Shown here: one piece after another, positions 49,565-57,595 of the stretch
How positions within the stretch are numbered: the stretch's first letter is position 1
How the letters are laid out: every line of letters begins with the position of its first letter
Assembly: GCA_965651935.1 (NCBI GenBank)
Contig: CBFGTC010000001.1
Location: forward strand, 367,923 to 431,922
Direction of reading: 5' to 3'
Length of the DNA stretch: 64,000 nucleotides
Source of the DNA: JAFEDN01 sp965651935
Lineage (GTDB): Bacteria > Pseudomonadota > Gammaproteobacteria > Coxiellales > Coxiellaceae
Translations under genes and position numbers: made by a program
The notes under the pieces: generated by a model
Database searches by the model: none
What the model was told of the DNA's origin: nothing
What the model saw: the letters and a program-made list of their open reading frames with translations, nothing else

Positions 49565-50860
49565 ATGCTGCCCAGTGATTATTTGATGTGGGGGTTGGCT
49601 GTATTTACTTTAGGAGTATTATTGTGGGGCTTACGTTATCCACATTGGCGAGAGCCGTGGCGGCAATTGATGGCCAACAGTTTGGGCGCGAGTGCCGCGG
49701 TGGTTTTGCTTTTTTACGTCAGCGTGGGGCTGCTGGATTCTTTACGTTTTCATAATCAGACAGTTTTAGATCGATTGGTGCACCCTTTAGGGGTAGAAAC
49801 GGAAATAAGCTATTCTGCGCCTTTTTCCAATCATTTATTTGTGAAAAAAGACCAAGTTTACCTGCCTTTGCAATACAGCCATCTCAATTTTAAGCAAATG
49901 GTTTTACGTATTGGTTTAGGCTTAATGTGCGGCTTAGTCATCACGATATTACTAGGTATCATTTTTATTTTAATTTACCGAATTACTTCACCATTATCTT
50001 GGCGAAAAAAGTTCTGGCTTTTATGGCAAAGAAAAACCGTAATTGCCTGGAGGTCCATATGGATTACCATGAGCATTTTATCCTTGCTGATTAGCGTAAG
50101 CGCTTTTTTGATAAAAGATTGTCATGTATTTGGTACGGATAAAATAGGGCGTGATGTGTTTTACCTCGCTTTAAAGAGTGTCCGCACCGGTTTAGTGATT
50201 GGTACTTTAACGACTTTATTTTCATTACCATTCGCGCTGGCGTTGGGGGCAATCGCTGGATATTTTCGCGGATGGATTGACGATATTATCCAATATCTTT
50301 ACACCACCCTAAGTTCTATACCCGGAGTATTACTTATTTCAGCCTCGGTGTTGATGCTGCAAGTTTACATGGATAGACATGCTGAGCAATACCCGACGAT
50401 AGCAGAGCGAGCGGATGTACGCTTATTGGCATTGTGTTTTATATTAGGAATCACCGGTTGGGCTGGCCTCTGTCGATTTTTGCGAGGTGAGACCTTAAAA
50501 GTCCGTGAGTTGGAATTTGTGCAGGCTGCAAAAGCATTGGGCGTATCCAAAACCAAGATAATCCTTCGGCATATTATTCCAAATATTTTCCATATCGTCA
50601 TCATCACGGTGGTGCTTGATTTTAGTATTCTGGTTTTAGCCGAAGCCGTGCTCTCTTATGTTGGGGTGGGAGTTGACCCCACTACGATAAGCTGGGGAAA
50701 TATGATTAATAGTTCACGTTTAGAATTAGCCAGAGAGCCGGCTGTATGGTGGCCATTATTAGCAGCGTTGGTTTCAATGTTTGGATTAGTGTTCGCTGCC
50801 AACGTGTTTGCTGATGCGCTTCGAGATGCTTTTGATCCATATTTAAAGATAGAAATATGA
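49565..50860 (+). CDS. Oligopeptide ABC transporter permease (DppC/OppC-like), long form
   Basis: Second permease, 431 residues. The C-terminal 240 residues match DppC: HVFGTDKIGRDVFYLAL, the EAA loop FVQAAKALGVSKTKIILRHIIPN and GVGVDPTTISWGNM. The N-terminal roughly 185 residues form an unusual extension with three to four membrane helices and a periplasmic loop, while normal DppC is about 300 residues. ATG 49565 has GGGAG 5 nt upstream and is preferred over GTG 49559. The stop overlaps the ATPase start (ATGA). Confidence 0.9.
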   Translation: MLPSDYLMWGLAVFTLGVLLWGLRYPHWREPWRQLMANSLGASAAVVLLFYVSVGLLDSLRFHNQTVLDRLVHPLGVETEISYSAPFSNHLFVKKDQVYLPLQYSHLNFKQMVLRIGLGLMCGLVITILLGIIFILIYRITSPLSWRKKFWLLWQRKTVIAWRSIWITMSILSLLISVSAFLIKDCHVFGTDKIGRDVFYLALKSVRTGLVIGTLTTLFSLPFALALGAIAGYFRGWIDDIIQYLYTTLSSIPGVLLISASVLMLQVYMDRHAEQYPTIAERADVRLLALCFILGITGWAGLCRFLRGETLKVRELEFVQAAKALGVSKTKIILRHIIPNIFHIVIITVVLDFSILVLAEAVLSYVGVGVDPTTISWGNMINSSRLELAREPAVWWPLLAALVSMFGLVFAANVFADALRDAFDPYLKIEI

Positions 50861-52437
50861 CTCATCCTTTGTTTGAATTGCGAAATTTGAGTTTAAAAAT
50901 TTCCAATAGCTCTGGTTTGACGCTAGATAACGTTAATTTTTCGCTTCATAAAGGCCAGTGTGTCGGTATAGTGGGTGAATCCGGTAGTGGCAAAACTTTA
51001 ACGGCTCTTAGTATCATGCAATTATTGCCGGCAAATATTCGCATGAGCGTTGAAAGTGAAATTATTTACAATAATAATAATCTATTAAAGTATTGCGAAA
51101 GACAAATGCGGCGAATCCGTGGTAAAACAATCGCCATGATATTTCAAGATGCGATGTCCGCTTTTAACCCGGTCCTAACCGTGGGACAACAAATTCAAGA
51201 GGTGATGATGCTGCATTTAAATCTAACTCGAAAAACAGCATTGCACCATGCCGGAGAAATTCTACATGAAAGCGGTATTGCCGATGTGCCGTTATGTTTG
51301 CGTTCGTATCCGCATGAATTATCAGGCGGAATGCGTCAACGCGCCATGATTGCTATGGCGTTAAGCGCCAATCCGGAATTACTGATTGCCGATGAACCCA
51401 CGACCGCGCTGGACACTATTTTGCAGGCGCAAATTTTAGCTTTATTAAAACAATTAATTTATAAAAGACAAATGAGTGTGTTATTTATCAGTCACGATTT
51501 GCGGATTAGTGCCCAGTTAGCGGATGAAATCGTCGTTTTAAAAAAAGGCAAGAAAATAGAGTCAGGGCCGCGGCAGAAAATTTTTACTCAGCCACAACAT
51601 CCTTATACGCAAAAATTAATGCAGTCGCTTTTAACATTAGAGGCTCAAAAAATACCTCAATCATGTCCGCGAGAAATTTTACGTATTCAGAATTTGCGTG
51701 TGTACTACCCTATTCGTAAAGGCTTATTTCGCAAGGTGGTGGACCATTTGAAAGCAGTTGATGATTTAAATTTACAGCTATTTTCAGGTGAAACTTTTGC
51801 GTTGGTAGGAGAATCCGGGTCGGGTAAAACGACCGTTGCTAAAGCCATAGTGCGTTTAATCCAGATTACCACGGGAAAAATTTGGTTAGATGGAGTGGAG
51901 CTGACGGAGCTTAGCAAGAAAAATTTAACAAAACAAAGGCAAAACCTGCAAATCATTTTTCAAGACCCTTATACGGCGTTAAACCCGCGCATGTTAATTG
52001 GAGAAAGTTTAACAGAAGGTGTGAAGACGACGAGGGATATTGATCATTTATTAAATTTAGTGGAATTACCCTTAGCGGCAAAATGGAAATATCCTCATGA
52101 ATTTTCTGGCGGGGAACGTCAACGGATTTGTTTAGCCAGGGCGTTGGCGAGACAGCCAAAGTTATTGATTTTGGATGAACCCACCAGCGCCTTGGATGTT
52201 TCAATTCAAATGCAAATGCTGAGTCTACTCAATAAACTACAAAAAGAATTAAAGCTCACTTATTTGTTAATTACTCACGATTGGGGTGTGGTGGCTTATT
52301 TAGCGAATAGAGTAGGAGTCATGCATCGTGGAAAATTGGTGGAATCAGGAGCCACTGTCGATTTGCTTGCTGCGCCCCAAAATGAATATACCCGTCAATT
52401 AATAGCGAGTGTTAGCCATGTCAGACATCTTTTTTAA
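50857..52437 (+). CDS. Oligopeptide ABC transporter ATPase, fused DppD-DppF
   Basis: Double nucleotide-binding protein, 526 residues. The first half has Walker A GESGSGKTLTA, signature LSGGMRQRAM and Walker B LLIADEPTTALD. The second half has GESGSGKTTVA, SGGERQRICLARAL and LLILDEPTSALDVS. Each half ends with the oligopeptide-type text, for example QHPYTQKLMQSLL. Both halves look active. The gene overlaps the permease stop in ATGA and the hydrolase gene by 20 nt. Confidence 0.94.
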   Translation: MTHPLFELRNLSLKISNSSGLTLDNVNFSLHKGQCVGIVGESGSGKTLTALSIMQLLPANIRMSVESEIIYNNNNLLKYCERQMRRIRGKTIAMIFQDAMSAFNPVLTVGQQIQEVMMLHLNLTRKTALHHAGEILHESGIADVPLCLRSYPHELSGGMRQRAMIAMALSANPELLIADEPTTALDTILQAQILALLKQLIYKRQMSVLFISHDLRISAQLADEIVVLKKGKKIESGPRQKIFTQPQHPYTQKLMQSLLTLEAQKIPQSCPREILRIQNLRVYYPIRKGLFRKVVDHLKAVDDLNLQLFSGETFALVGESGSGKTTVAKAIVRLIQITTGKIWLDGVELTELSKKNLTKQRQNLQIIFQDPYTALNPRMLIGESLTEGVKTTRDIDHLLNLVELPLAAKWKYPHEFSGGERQRICLARALARQPKLLILDEPTSALDVSIQMQMLSLLNKLQKELKLTYLLITHDWGVVAYLANRVGVMHRGKLVESGATVDLLAAPQNEYTRQLIASVSHVRHLF

Positions 52438-53470
52438 AGAATTATGCGGTGAGAATGGCGATATTGGCAAAATTATTCTTAATCGACCGCAAAAATTAAA
52501 CGCACTCAATTTGGATATGTGTAAATCCATCAATCAGCAACTGCAAATTTGGTCGCAAAAGAAATCGATAAAAGCGGTTATCATCAGTGGAGAAGGTGAG
52601 CGAGCTTTTTGTGCAGGAGGCGACGTACTCAGTCTTTATGAGCATTGTCGGCAACAGCAATTTGATCAAGTCGATGAATTCTTTAAAGAAGAATACACGA
52701 TGAATCAAACGATTTTTGAGTTTAACAAACCCTATCTCGCATTTTTAGATGGAATGACTTTCGGCGGCGGCGTAGGGTTGTCGATCCACGGCTCCTTTCC
52801 TTTGGCCACAGACCGTTTGGTTTGGGCTATGCCTGAAACGGCGATAGGATTCTTTCCTGATGTAGGAGTATGTTACCATCTTAGTCAATTTCCCCGGCAT
52901 ATAGGCAATTATTTAGCGCTTACCGGTGAAAAATTAAATGCGGAATCGGCCTATATTTTGGGTATTGTTAAAGCGATTATCCCTCATATATGTTTAATTG
53001 AACTGGAAAAATTATTATTGGAGACGCCATTTTCCGGTAATGATTTTAACAAAGTAAAACAACTTATCGGACAATTTCATCAACCAAACACGGAATTTTA
53101 TCATGTACCCCACATCAAATTAATTGAAAAAATTTTTAGTGGAGAGAGTGTTGATGAAATTGTTTATCGTTGTAGTTTGGAGCAAGCTCAGTGGAGCAGG
53201 CAACTCATGATAAAGTTAAAAAACTTGTCGCCGCTCAGTTTGAAAATTACATTGAAACATTTGCGTCATTGCCGAAATTATGATTTTAAGCAAGTGATGG
53301 CCGAAAATCTAATTTTAGCTCAGCATTTTATTCGTGATCATAATTTTATTGAAGGAATCCGTGCTGCGTTGGTAGATAAGGATCGCCAACCCCAGTGGCG
53401 GCCTAATTCCATTGAAAATATACACCTAGATTTAGTTCAGTCTTTTTTTCTTAAACCGGACTCGAATTGA
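52418..53470 (+). CDS. 3-hydroxyisobutyryl-CoA hydrolase (enoyl-CoA hydratase family)
   Basis: Crotonase-fold enzyme of 350 residues. The oxyanion-hole block is ERAFCAGGDVLSLYE, followed by FLDGMTFGGGVGLSIHGSF and MPETAIGFFPDVG. This last combination, with catalytic Glu, is typical of 3-hydroxyisobutyryl-CoA hydrolase of valine breakdown, not of general enoyl-CoA hydratase. ATG 52418 lies within the last 20 nt of the ATPase gene, so the enzyme may be co-expressed with peptide uptake. No other valine-degradation gene is near. The tail overlaps pepP by 20 nt. Confidence 0.88.
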   Translation: MSDIFFKELCGENGDIGKIILNRPQKLNALNLDMCKSINQQLQIWSQKKSIKAVIISGEGERAFCAGGDVLSLYEHCRQQQFDQVDEFFKEEYTMNQTIFEFNKPYLAFLDGMTFGGGVGLSIHGSFPLATDRLVWAMPETAIGFFPDVGVCYHLSQFPRHIGNYLALTGEKLNAESAYILGIVKAIIPHICLIELEKLLLETPFSGNDFNKVKQLIGQFHQPNTEFYHVPHIKLIEKIFSGESVDEIVYRCSLEQAQWSRQLMIKLKNLSPLSLKITLKHLRHCRNYDFKQVMAENLILAQHFIRDHNFIEGIRAALVDKDRQPQWRPNSIENIHLDLVQSFFLKPDSN

Positions 53471-55241
53471 TTTCGATTGCCGCCGTCGCTTGAGAAAGCC
53501 ATAAACGTTGTTCGTCATTAAGATCGTCCATGAGTAATTCATAGATTTCACGATGATAATCGTTAATCCAATTAATTTCTTCGTGGGTCAGTAAATGGGT
53601 ATCAATTAAATTCCTTGCGTAAGGAACTTTGGTTAAATCATCGAAGGTGTAAAAGTTAGGATAAGGAGATTCAACAATAACACATAAATTTTCGATACGA
53701 ATACCGAATTGATCAGTAAAGTAAAGACCCGGTTCATTGCTGACAACCATGTGCGGTTCTAACGCAATTTTACTATAACCCAGAGAAATGCGTTGCGGTC
53801 CTTCATGCACACAAAGATAACAACCCACCCCATGTCCGGTGCCGTGCCCATAATTTAAGCCGGCTTGCCATAACGGTCTGCGCGCAATGGCATCTAAATG
53901 TTCGCCACAACAACCGCTTGGAAATACAGTATGGCGCAAAGCTAAATGGCCTTTAAGGACATAAGTATAATATTTTTTTTGTTCCGGCGAAGGCGATCCT
54001 AAGTGAATTGTGCGGGTAATATCAGTAGTGCCATAGGAATATTGACCTCCTGAATCAATCAAATACAAATTGCTATCGTCAATGCGCCGGTTAGTGGTTG
54101 GCGTTGCCCGGTAATGCACGATAGCGCCGTTAGAGGCAAAGCCGCTAATAGAAGCAAAACTTAAATCCAAGCACTCAGGGTCTTGGCGGCGACACTTTTC
54201 CAATTCATCGGACGCGGAAATTTCGTTGATGCCTTCAGGCCAAATATTTTCTAACCAATGTAAAAATTTAACCATGGCCAAGGCATCGCGACGATGAGCT
54301 TCGTGCATGCCGGCAATTTCGGTTGGATTTTTACGAGCCTTCATTAATGAAATAGGAGACGCTACTAAAAACAAATCTGCATTTTGTAATTGCTGCTCAA
54401 TCCACCAGCTACTGGCATAGGGGTCAACACAAACACGTCCAGTAAAATTATTTAAATATTTCGCAAATTGATCGTAATTTTGTAGTTCAATGCCTTGAGA
54501 TTGTAAATAAATCTGATCTCCTTCATGAACTTGAACGGGATTAATAAACAAAATGCTTTTATCTAATGTGATGACTGCGTAACAAATGGCGACAGGGTTG
54601 TATTCTATGTCATTACCGCGAATGTTAAATAGCCAAGCGATAGCATCAAGCTGTGTAATTACGTGGGCGTCCACTTTTTTAGAAAAAAGTTGTTGGCGCA
54701 AGGAATCAATTTTATTTCGAGCGCTCAGTCCAGCATGTTTTAATGGATATTGCCGGATATATTGATTAGGCAATGCCGGCTGCTCTTTCCAAATCAGGTC
54801 GATCAAATTCTTGTCAATAGATTTTAATTGTCCGCCCACAGAATTTAATGCCGCTTGCCATTCGTGGGCTTGATTGATACTTAATAATTGCGGGTCAACA
54901 CCGCAGATTTGATTAGCGGCATGTTGCCTAAACCATTCTTGAAGAGGCGGAGTGCCTTGTAATTGCGGCATCAATTGAAAAATATGCGAATCCAATTGTT
55001 GCTCTGCCTGTAGAAAATAACGTGAATCGGTCCATAGCCAGGCTTGAGCGCGCCCAATCAAAGCATCGCCTGCCGAGCCGTCAAAATTAGAAATAAAACC
55101 ACGCCGTTGCCAACAGCAAGGAACATATTCATTGTTGTGGGCATCACGAGCGGGAACATAATAATAATCGAGATGGTTTTGTTCCATCCATTGTCTAAGC
55201 TCAGCTATTCGAGCATAGGTTAAATTTTTTTCTAAATCCAT
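53451..55241 (-). CDS. pepP: Xaa-Pro aminopeptidase (M24B, long form)
   Basis: Metallopeptidase removing N-terminal residues ahead of proline. The 596-residue size fits the long three-domain form (two creatinase-like N-terminal domains and a pita-bread catalytic domain), as in eukaryotic XPNPEP1, not the 440-residue E. coli PepP. Metal ligands lie in LIDSGGQYSYGTTDITRT, GHGTGHGVGCYLCVHEGP, SNEPGLY and GIRIENLC. ATG 55241 has no ribosome site; a strong promoter ends 6 nt before it. It suits an organism that imports peptides (see 46-52 kb). Confidence 0.92.
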   Translation of the reverse strand: MDLEKNLTYARIAELRQWMEQNHLDYYYVPARDAHNNEYVPCCWQRRGFISNFDGSAGDALIGRAQAWLWTDSRYFLQAEQQLDSHIFQLMPQLQGTPPLQEWFRQHAANQICGVDPQLLSINQAHEWQAALNSVGGQLKSIDKNLIDLIWKEQPALPNQYIRQYPLKHAGLSARNKIDSLRQQLFSKKVDAHVITQLDAIAWLFNIRGNDIEYNPVAICYAVITLDKSILFINPVQVHEGDQIYLQSQGIELQNYDQFAKYLNNFTGRVCVDPYASSWWIEQQLQNADLFLVASPISLMKARKNPTEIAGMHEAHRRDALAMVKFLHWLENIWPEGINEISASDELEKCRRQDPECLDLSFASISGFASNGAIVHYRATPTTNRRIDDSNLYLIDSGGQYSYGTTDITRTIHLGSPSPEQKKYYTYVLKGHLALRHTVFPSGCCGEHLDAIARRPLWQAGLNYGHGTGHGVGCYLCVHEGPQRISLGYSKIALEPHMVVSNEPGLYFTDQFGIRIENLCVIVESPYPNFYTFDDLTKVPYARNLIDTHLLTHEEINWINDYHREIYELLMDDLNDEQRLWLSQATAAIEINSSPV

Positions 55242-55247
55242 AGATAA

Positions 55248-55276
55248 AATATAACTGGCAAGTGACTGGAGATCAA
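55248..55276 (-). promoter_or_regulatory. pepP promoter, probably leaderless
   Basis: Read on the minus strand: -35 TTGATC (55276-55271), 17-bp spacer, -10 TATATT (55253-55248). The pepP ATG follows after 6 nt with no Shine-Dalgarno sequence. Confidence 0.6.
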
Positions 55277-55288
55277 GTTGAGTTAGTA

Positions 55289-55294
55289 TATAAT
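55289..55294 (+). promoter_or_regulatory. surE -10 hexamer, probably leaderless
   Basis: A perfect TATAAT ends 7 nt before the family-supported surE ATG at 55302. It also covers the nearer in-frame ATG at 55293, which would therefore lie upstream of the transcript start. No good -35 is visible. Confidence 0.5.
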
Positions 55295-55301
55295 GAGTAA
55301 C

Positions 55302-56051
55302 ATGCTCAAGATATTATTAACCAATGATGACGGCGTCTATGCCAGGGGCTTAGCGGTTTTAGCAGAAACTTTGAGCCAAACCGCGCAAATCTATGTAGTA
55401 GCGCCAGACCGCAATCGAAGCGGGGCTAGCAACTCGTTGACTCTAACCGTTCCCATGCGAGTGAAATATCTCGAAAATGAAATGATTAGCGTCGATGGCA
55501 CGCCCACCGATTGTGTGCACGTCGCTATCACCGGCTTGCTTAAAAATACGCCAGATATGGTCGTTTCAGGGATTAATGCGGGCGCTAATTTGGGTGACGA
55601 TGTATGGTATTCGGGAACGGTAGCTGCCGCCATGGAGGGCCGTTTTTTAGGATTGCCAGCCATCGCCATATCCTTAGCAGGTGATCATTTGCAATATTAC
55701 ACTACCGCCGCCATGGTGGTTTATCGGATTGTGGAGAGGTTGCAGATTGAACCTTTGCCGGTTGGCACTATTTTGAACGTCAATGTGCCTGATGTGCCTT
55801 ATAGTGAACTCAAAGGGTTTGAAGTCACTCGCTTAGGCACTCGTCATAGCGCAGAACCCACCATCCGTCAATTAGACCCCCGAGGACATCCGGTGTATTG
55901 GGTAGGGCCTGCCGGAGCGGCTGCGGATGCTGGTCCTGGCACGGACTTTGCCGCCGTTTTAGCAGGGCGCGTTTCTATTACTCCCATACGCATTGATTTG
56001 ACTCATTATGAAGCCTTTGAGCAACTCGGAGCGTGGGTGCAAAATCTCTAA
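55302..56051 (+). CDS. surE: 5'/3'-nucleotidase SurE
   Basis: Metal-dependent nucleotide phosphatase of the SurE family, 249 residues. The active-site start is MLKILLTNDDGVYARG, followed by VVAPDRNRSGASNSLT, VDGTPTDCVHVAI and MVVSGINAGANLGDDVWYSGTV. I start at ATG 55302 because SurE proteins begin with the ILLTNDDG strand. rpoS follows after 47 bp; the pcm and nlpD genes usually found between them are missing here. Confidence 0.96.
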   Translation: MLKILLTNDDGVYARGLAVLAETLSQTAQIYVVAPDRNRSGASNSLTLTVPMRVKYLENEMISVDGTPTDCVHVAITGLLKNTPDMVVSGINAGANLGDDVWYSGTVAAAMEGRFLGLPAIAISLAGDHLQYYTTAAMVVYRIVERLQIEPLPVGTILNVNVPDVPYSELKGFEVTRLGTRHSAEPTIRQLDPRGHPVYWVGPAGAAADAGPGTDFAAVLAGRVSITPIRIDLTHYEAFEQLGAWVQNL

Positions 56052-56062
56052 TTATACGCTAA

Positions 56063-56081
56063 GATGATGATAATCATTCAT
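56063..56081 (+). promoter_or_regulatory. Fur-box-like palindrome before rpoS
   Basis: GATGATGATAATCATTCAT agrees with the 19-bp Fur consensus at 15 of 19 positions, and its core ATGAT-A-ATCAT is a perfect palindrome. It lies 18 bp before the rpoS start codon, between TATACG (56053) and the AAGGAGG ribosome site, so it would cover the transcription start region. Confidence 0.5.
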
Positions 56082-56098
56082 TTTCAAGGAGGAATTTC

Positions 56099-57244
56099 AT
56101 GCCAAGCGGAGTCAAATCTAAACCTAAAAATCCGAATAAAATAAAAGCGCCTAAGGACGAATTCTCTGAAAATTCTGAAAACGTGGAATATGACATTGAA
56201 GAGCCTGCCTTTGTGGATACGGAATTGACGGAAAATTTCGGTGAGGAAGAAGTCTCTATAGAAGAATTGGAGCCCGTTAAAAAGAAAAGAAAATCCGTGG
56301 CTCAAGATAATCAAGTTTTATTCAGCAGGCCATCCGCGAGTTTAGGCGCAGGTGATATCACCCATGATTTAGAGGAAAAGTATGAAAACCTGAACGATGA
56401 CAGCGCACCTTCGGGTTTAGAGCATGATCCTACCCGCTTATATCTCCATGAATTAGGCTACAAACCCCTATTGACAGCCGAAGAAGAACTGGAAGTGGCC
56501 AGGCGAATCCGCAAAGGCGATCAAGCTGCGCGAACTAAAATGATCGAATCCAATCTTCGTTTAGTGGTTAAAATTGCCCGCCATTATTGTTATCGAGGTT
56601 TAGATTTATTGGATTTAATTGAAGAGGGTAATTTAGGCTTAATGACTGCCGTGGAAAAATTCGACCCTGAACGTGGGTTTCGATTCTCTACTTACGCCAC
56701 GTGGTGGATTCGCCAAACTATTGAGCGCGGCATTATGAATCAAGGGCGTACAGTGCGCCTACCCATCCATGTTCAAAAAGAATTAAATATTTATCTGCGG
56801 GCGGCGAAAGAGTTGACTAAAACGTTAGATCACGATCCCACCCCAGAAGAAATTGCGGAATTAATTGACCATCCTATCGAAGAAATTCAACGAGTCATGG
56901 CCTTAGCCACCGAGACAACCTCTTTAGATGACGACGAATCCAGCCAAGACCAACGCAAACCTTCGCTAGCTGAAACTTTGGCAGACGAGCATATCCTTGA
57001 TCCTGCCATTTTAATTCAAGATGACGATCTAAAACATCATGTGGATGAATGGCTGGAAAGTCTTGGTAAACGCCAAAGAGAGATTATTGCGCGCCGTTTT
57101 GGCTTAGCCGGCCACGAGCCAGCAACCCTGGAAGACGTGGGAAAAGCGGTGGGACTTACTCGAGAGCGGGTGCGGCAATTGCAGATCGACACGTTAAAAC
57201 GACTCAAAGAAATGATTAAAGAAGCAGACCATACTGAAGATTAA
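56099..57244 (+). CDS. rpoS: RNA polymerase sigma factor RpoS
   Basis: Stationary-phase sigma factor of the sigma-70 family, 381 residues. Region 1.2 starts at DPTRLYLHELGYKPLLTAEEE, region 2 contains SNLRLVVKIARHYCYRGLDLLDL and RFSTYATWWIRQTI, and region 4.2 contains TLEDVGKAVGLTRERVRQLQ. The N-terminal leader before region 1.2 is about 110 residues, about twice the E. coli length, highly acidic with one basic KKKRK patch. AAGGAGG lies 6 nt before the ATG. In Coxiella and Legionella RpoS governs the switch between growth and transmissive forms (family knowledge). Confidence 0.95.
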   Translation: MPSGVKSKPKNPNKIKAPKDEFSENSENVEYDIEEPAFVDTELTENFGEEEVSIEELEPVKKKRKSVAQDNQVLFSRPSASLGAGDITHDLEEKYENLNDDSAPSGLEHDPTRLYLHELGYKPLLTAEEELEVARRIRKGDQAARTKMIESNLRLVVKIARHYCYRGLDLLDLIEEGNLGLMTAVEKFDPERGFRFSTYATWWIRQTIERGIMNQGRTVRLPIHVQKELNIYLRAAKELTKTLDHDPTPEEIAELIDHPIEEIQRVMALATETTSLDDDESSQDQRKPSLAETLADEHILDPAILIQDDDLKHHVDEWLESLGKRQREIIARRFGLAGHEPATLEDVGKAVGLTRERVRQLQIDTLKRLKEMIKEADHTED

Positions 57245-57270
57245 ACGGCTTTACGTGATAGGGTTTTGAC

Positions 57271-57298
57271 AGGGGGAAAATCGCAATTCTCCCCTCTA
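57271..57298 (+). terminator. rpoS terminator
   Basis: AGGGG (57271-57275) pairs with CCCCT (57291-57295), extended by a GA/TC pair with one bulge, and is followed by CTATTATT. The U-run is imperfect, so the call is moderate. Confidence 0.4.
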
Positions 57299-57349
57299 TT
57301 ATTCTGAGCAATTGGCTTGCTAAGGCACAGGATATAAACTCATTTAACG

Positions 57350-57378
57350 TTGCTGTCAAAGATAGATGCGGGTAGAAT
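57350..57378 (+). promoter_or_regulatory. Promoter of the zinc-finger gene / O-antigen ligase operon
   Basis: -35 TTGCTG (57350-57355), exact 17-bp spacer, -10 TAGAAT (57373-57378). The start codon at 57407 follows after 28 nt and an AGAGG ribosome site, so this is a normal leadered transcript. Confidence 0.5.
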
Positions 57379-57406
57379 AATCTTCTTATGAAATTCAGAG
57401 GATGTT

Positions 57407-57595
57407 ATGTCACAAACAAAACAAGCTTGTACTCGAAAACGATACGAAATCCAGCCAGAGCAATTACCACTGAGTTGTCCTTTACCCACCCAAAGACTTT
57501 GGGATGCGCATCCTCGAGTCTATTTACCGATTGAGGAGACTGGTTTCGCGGTGTGCCCTTATTGTGACGCTGAGTATGAGTTAAAAGATGCTTGA
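57407..57595 (+). CDS. Zinc-finger protein (zf-CHCC family)
   Basis: Small 62-residue protein with the zf-CHCC domain shared with mitochondrial complex I subunit NDUFS6. Ligands are the Cys in SCPLP, the His in WDAHPRVYLPI, and the pair in CPYCDAEYEL. AGAGG precedes ATG 57407. It overlaps the O-antigen ligase start by 8 nt. Its role in bacteria is unknown. Confidence 0.88.
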   Translation: MSQTKQACTRKRYEIQPEQLPLSCPLPTQRLWDAHPRVYLPIEETGFAVCPYCDAEYELKDA

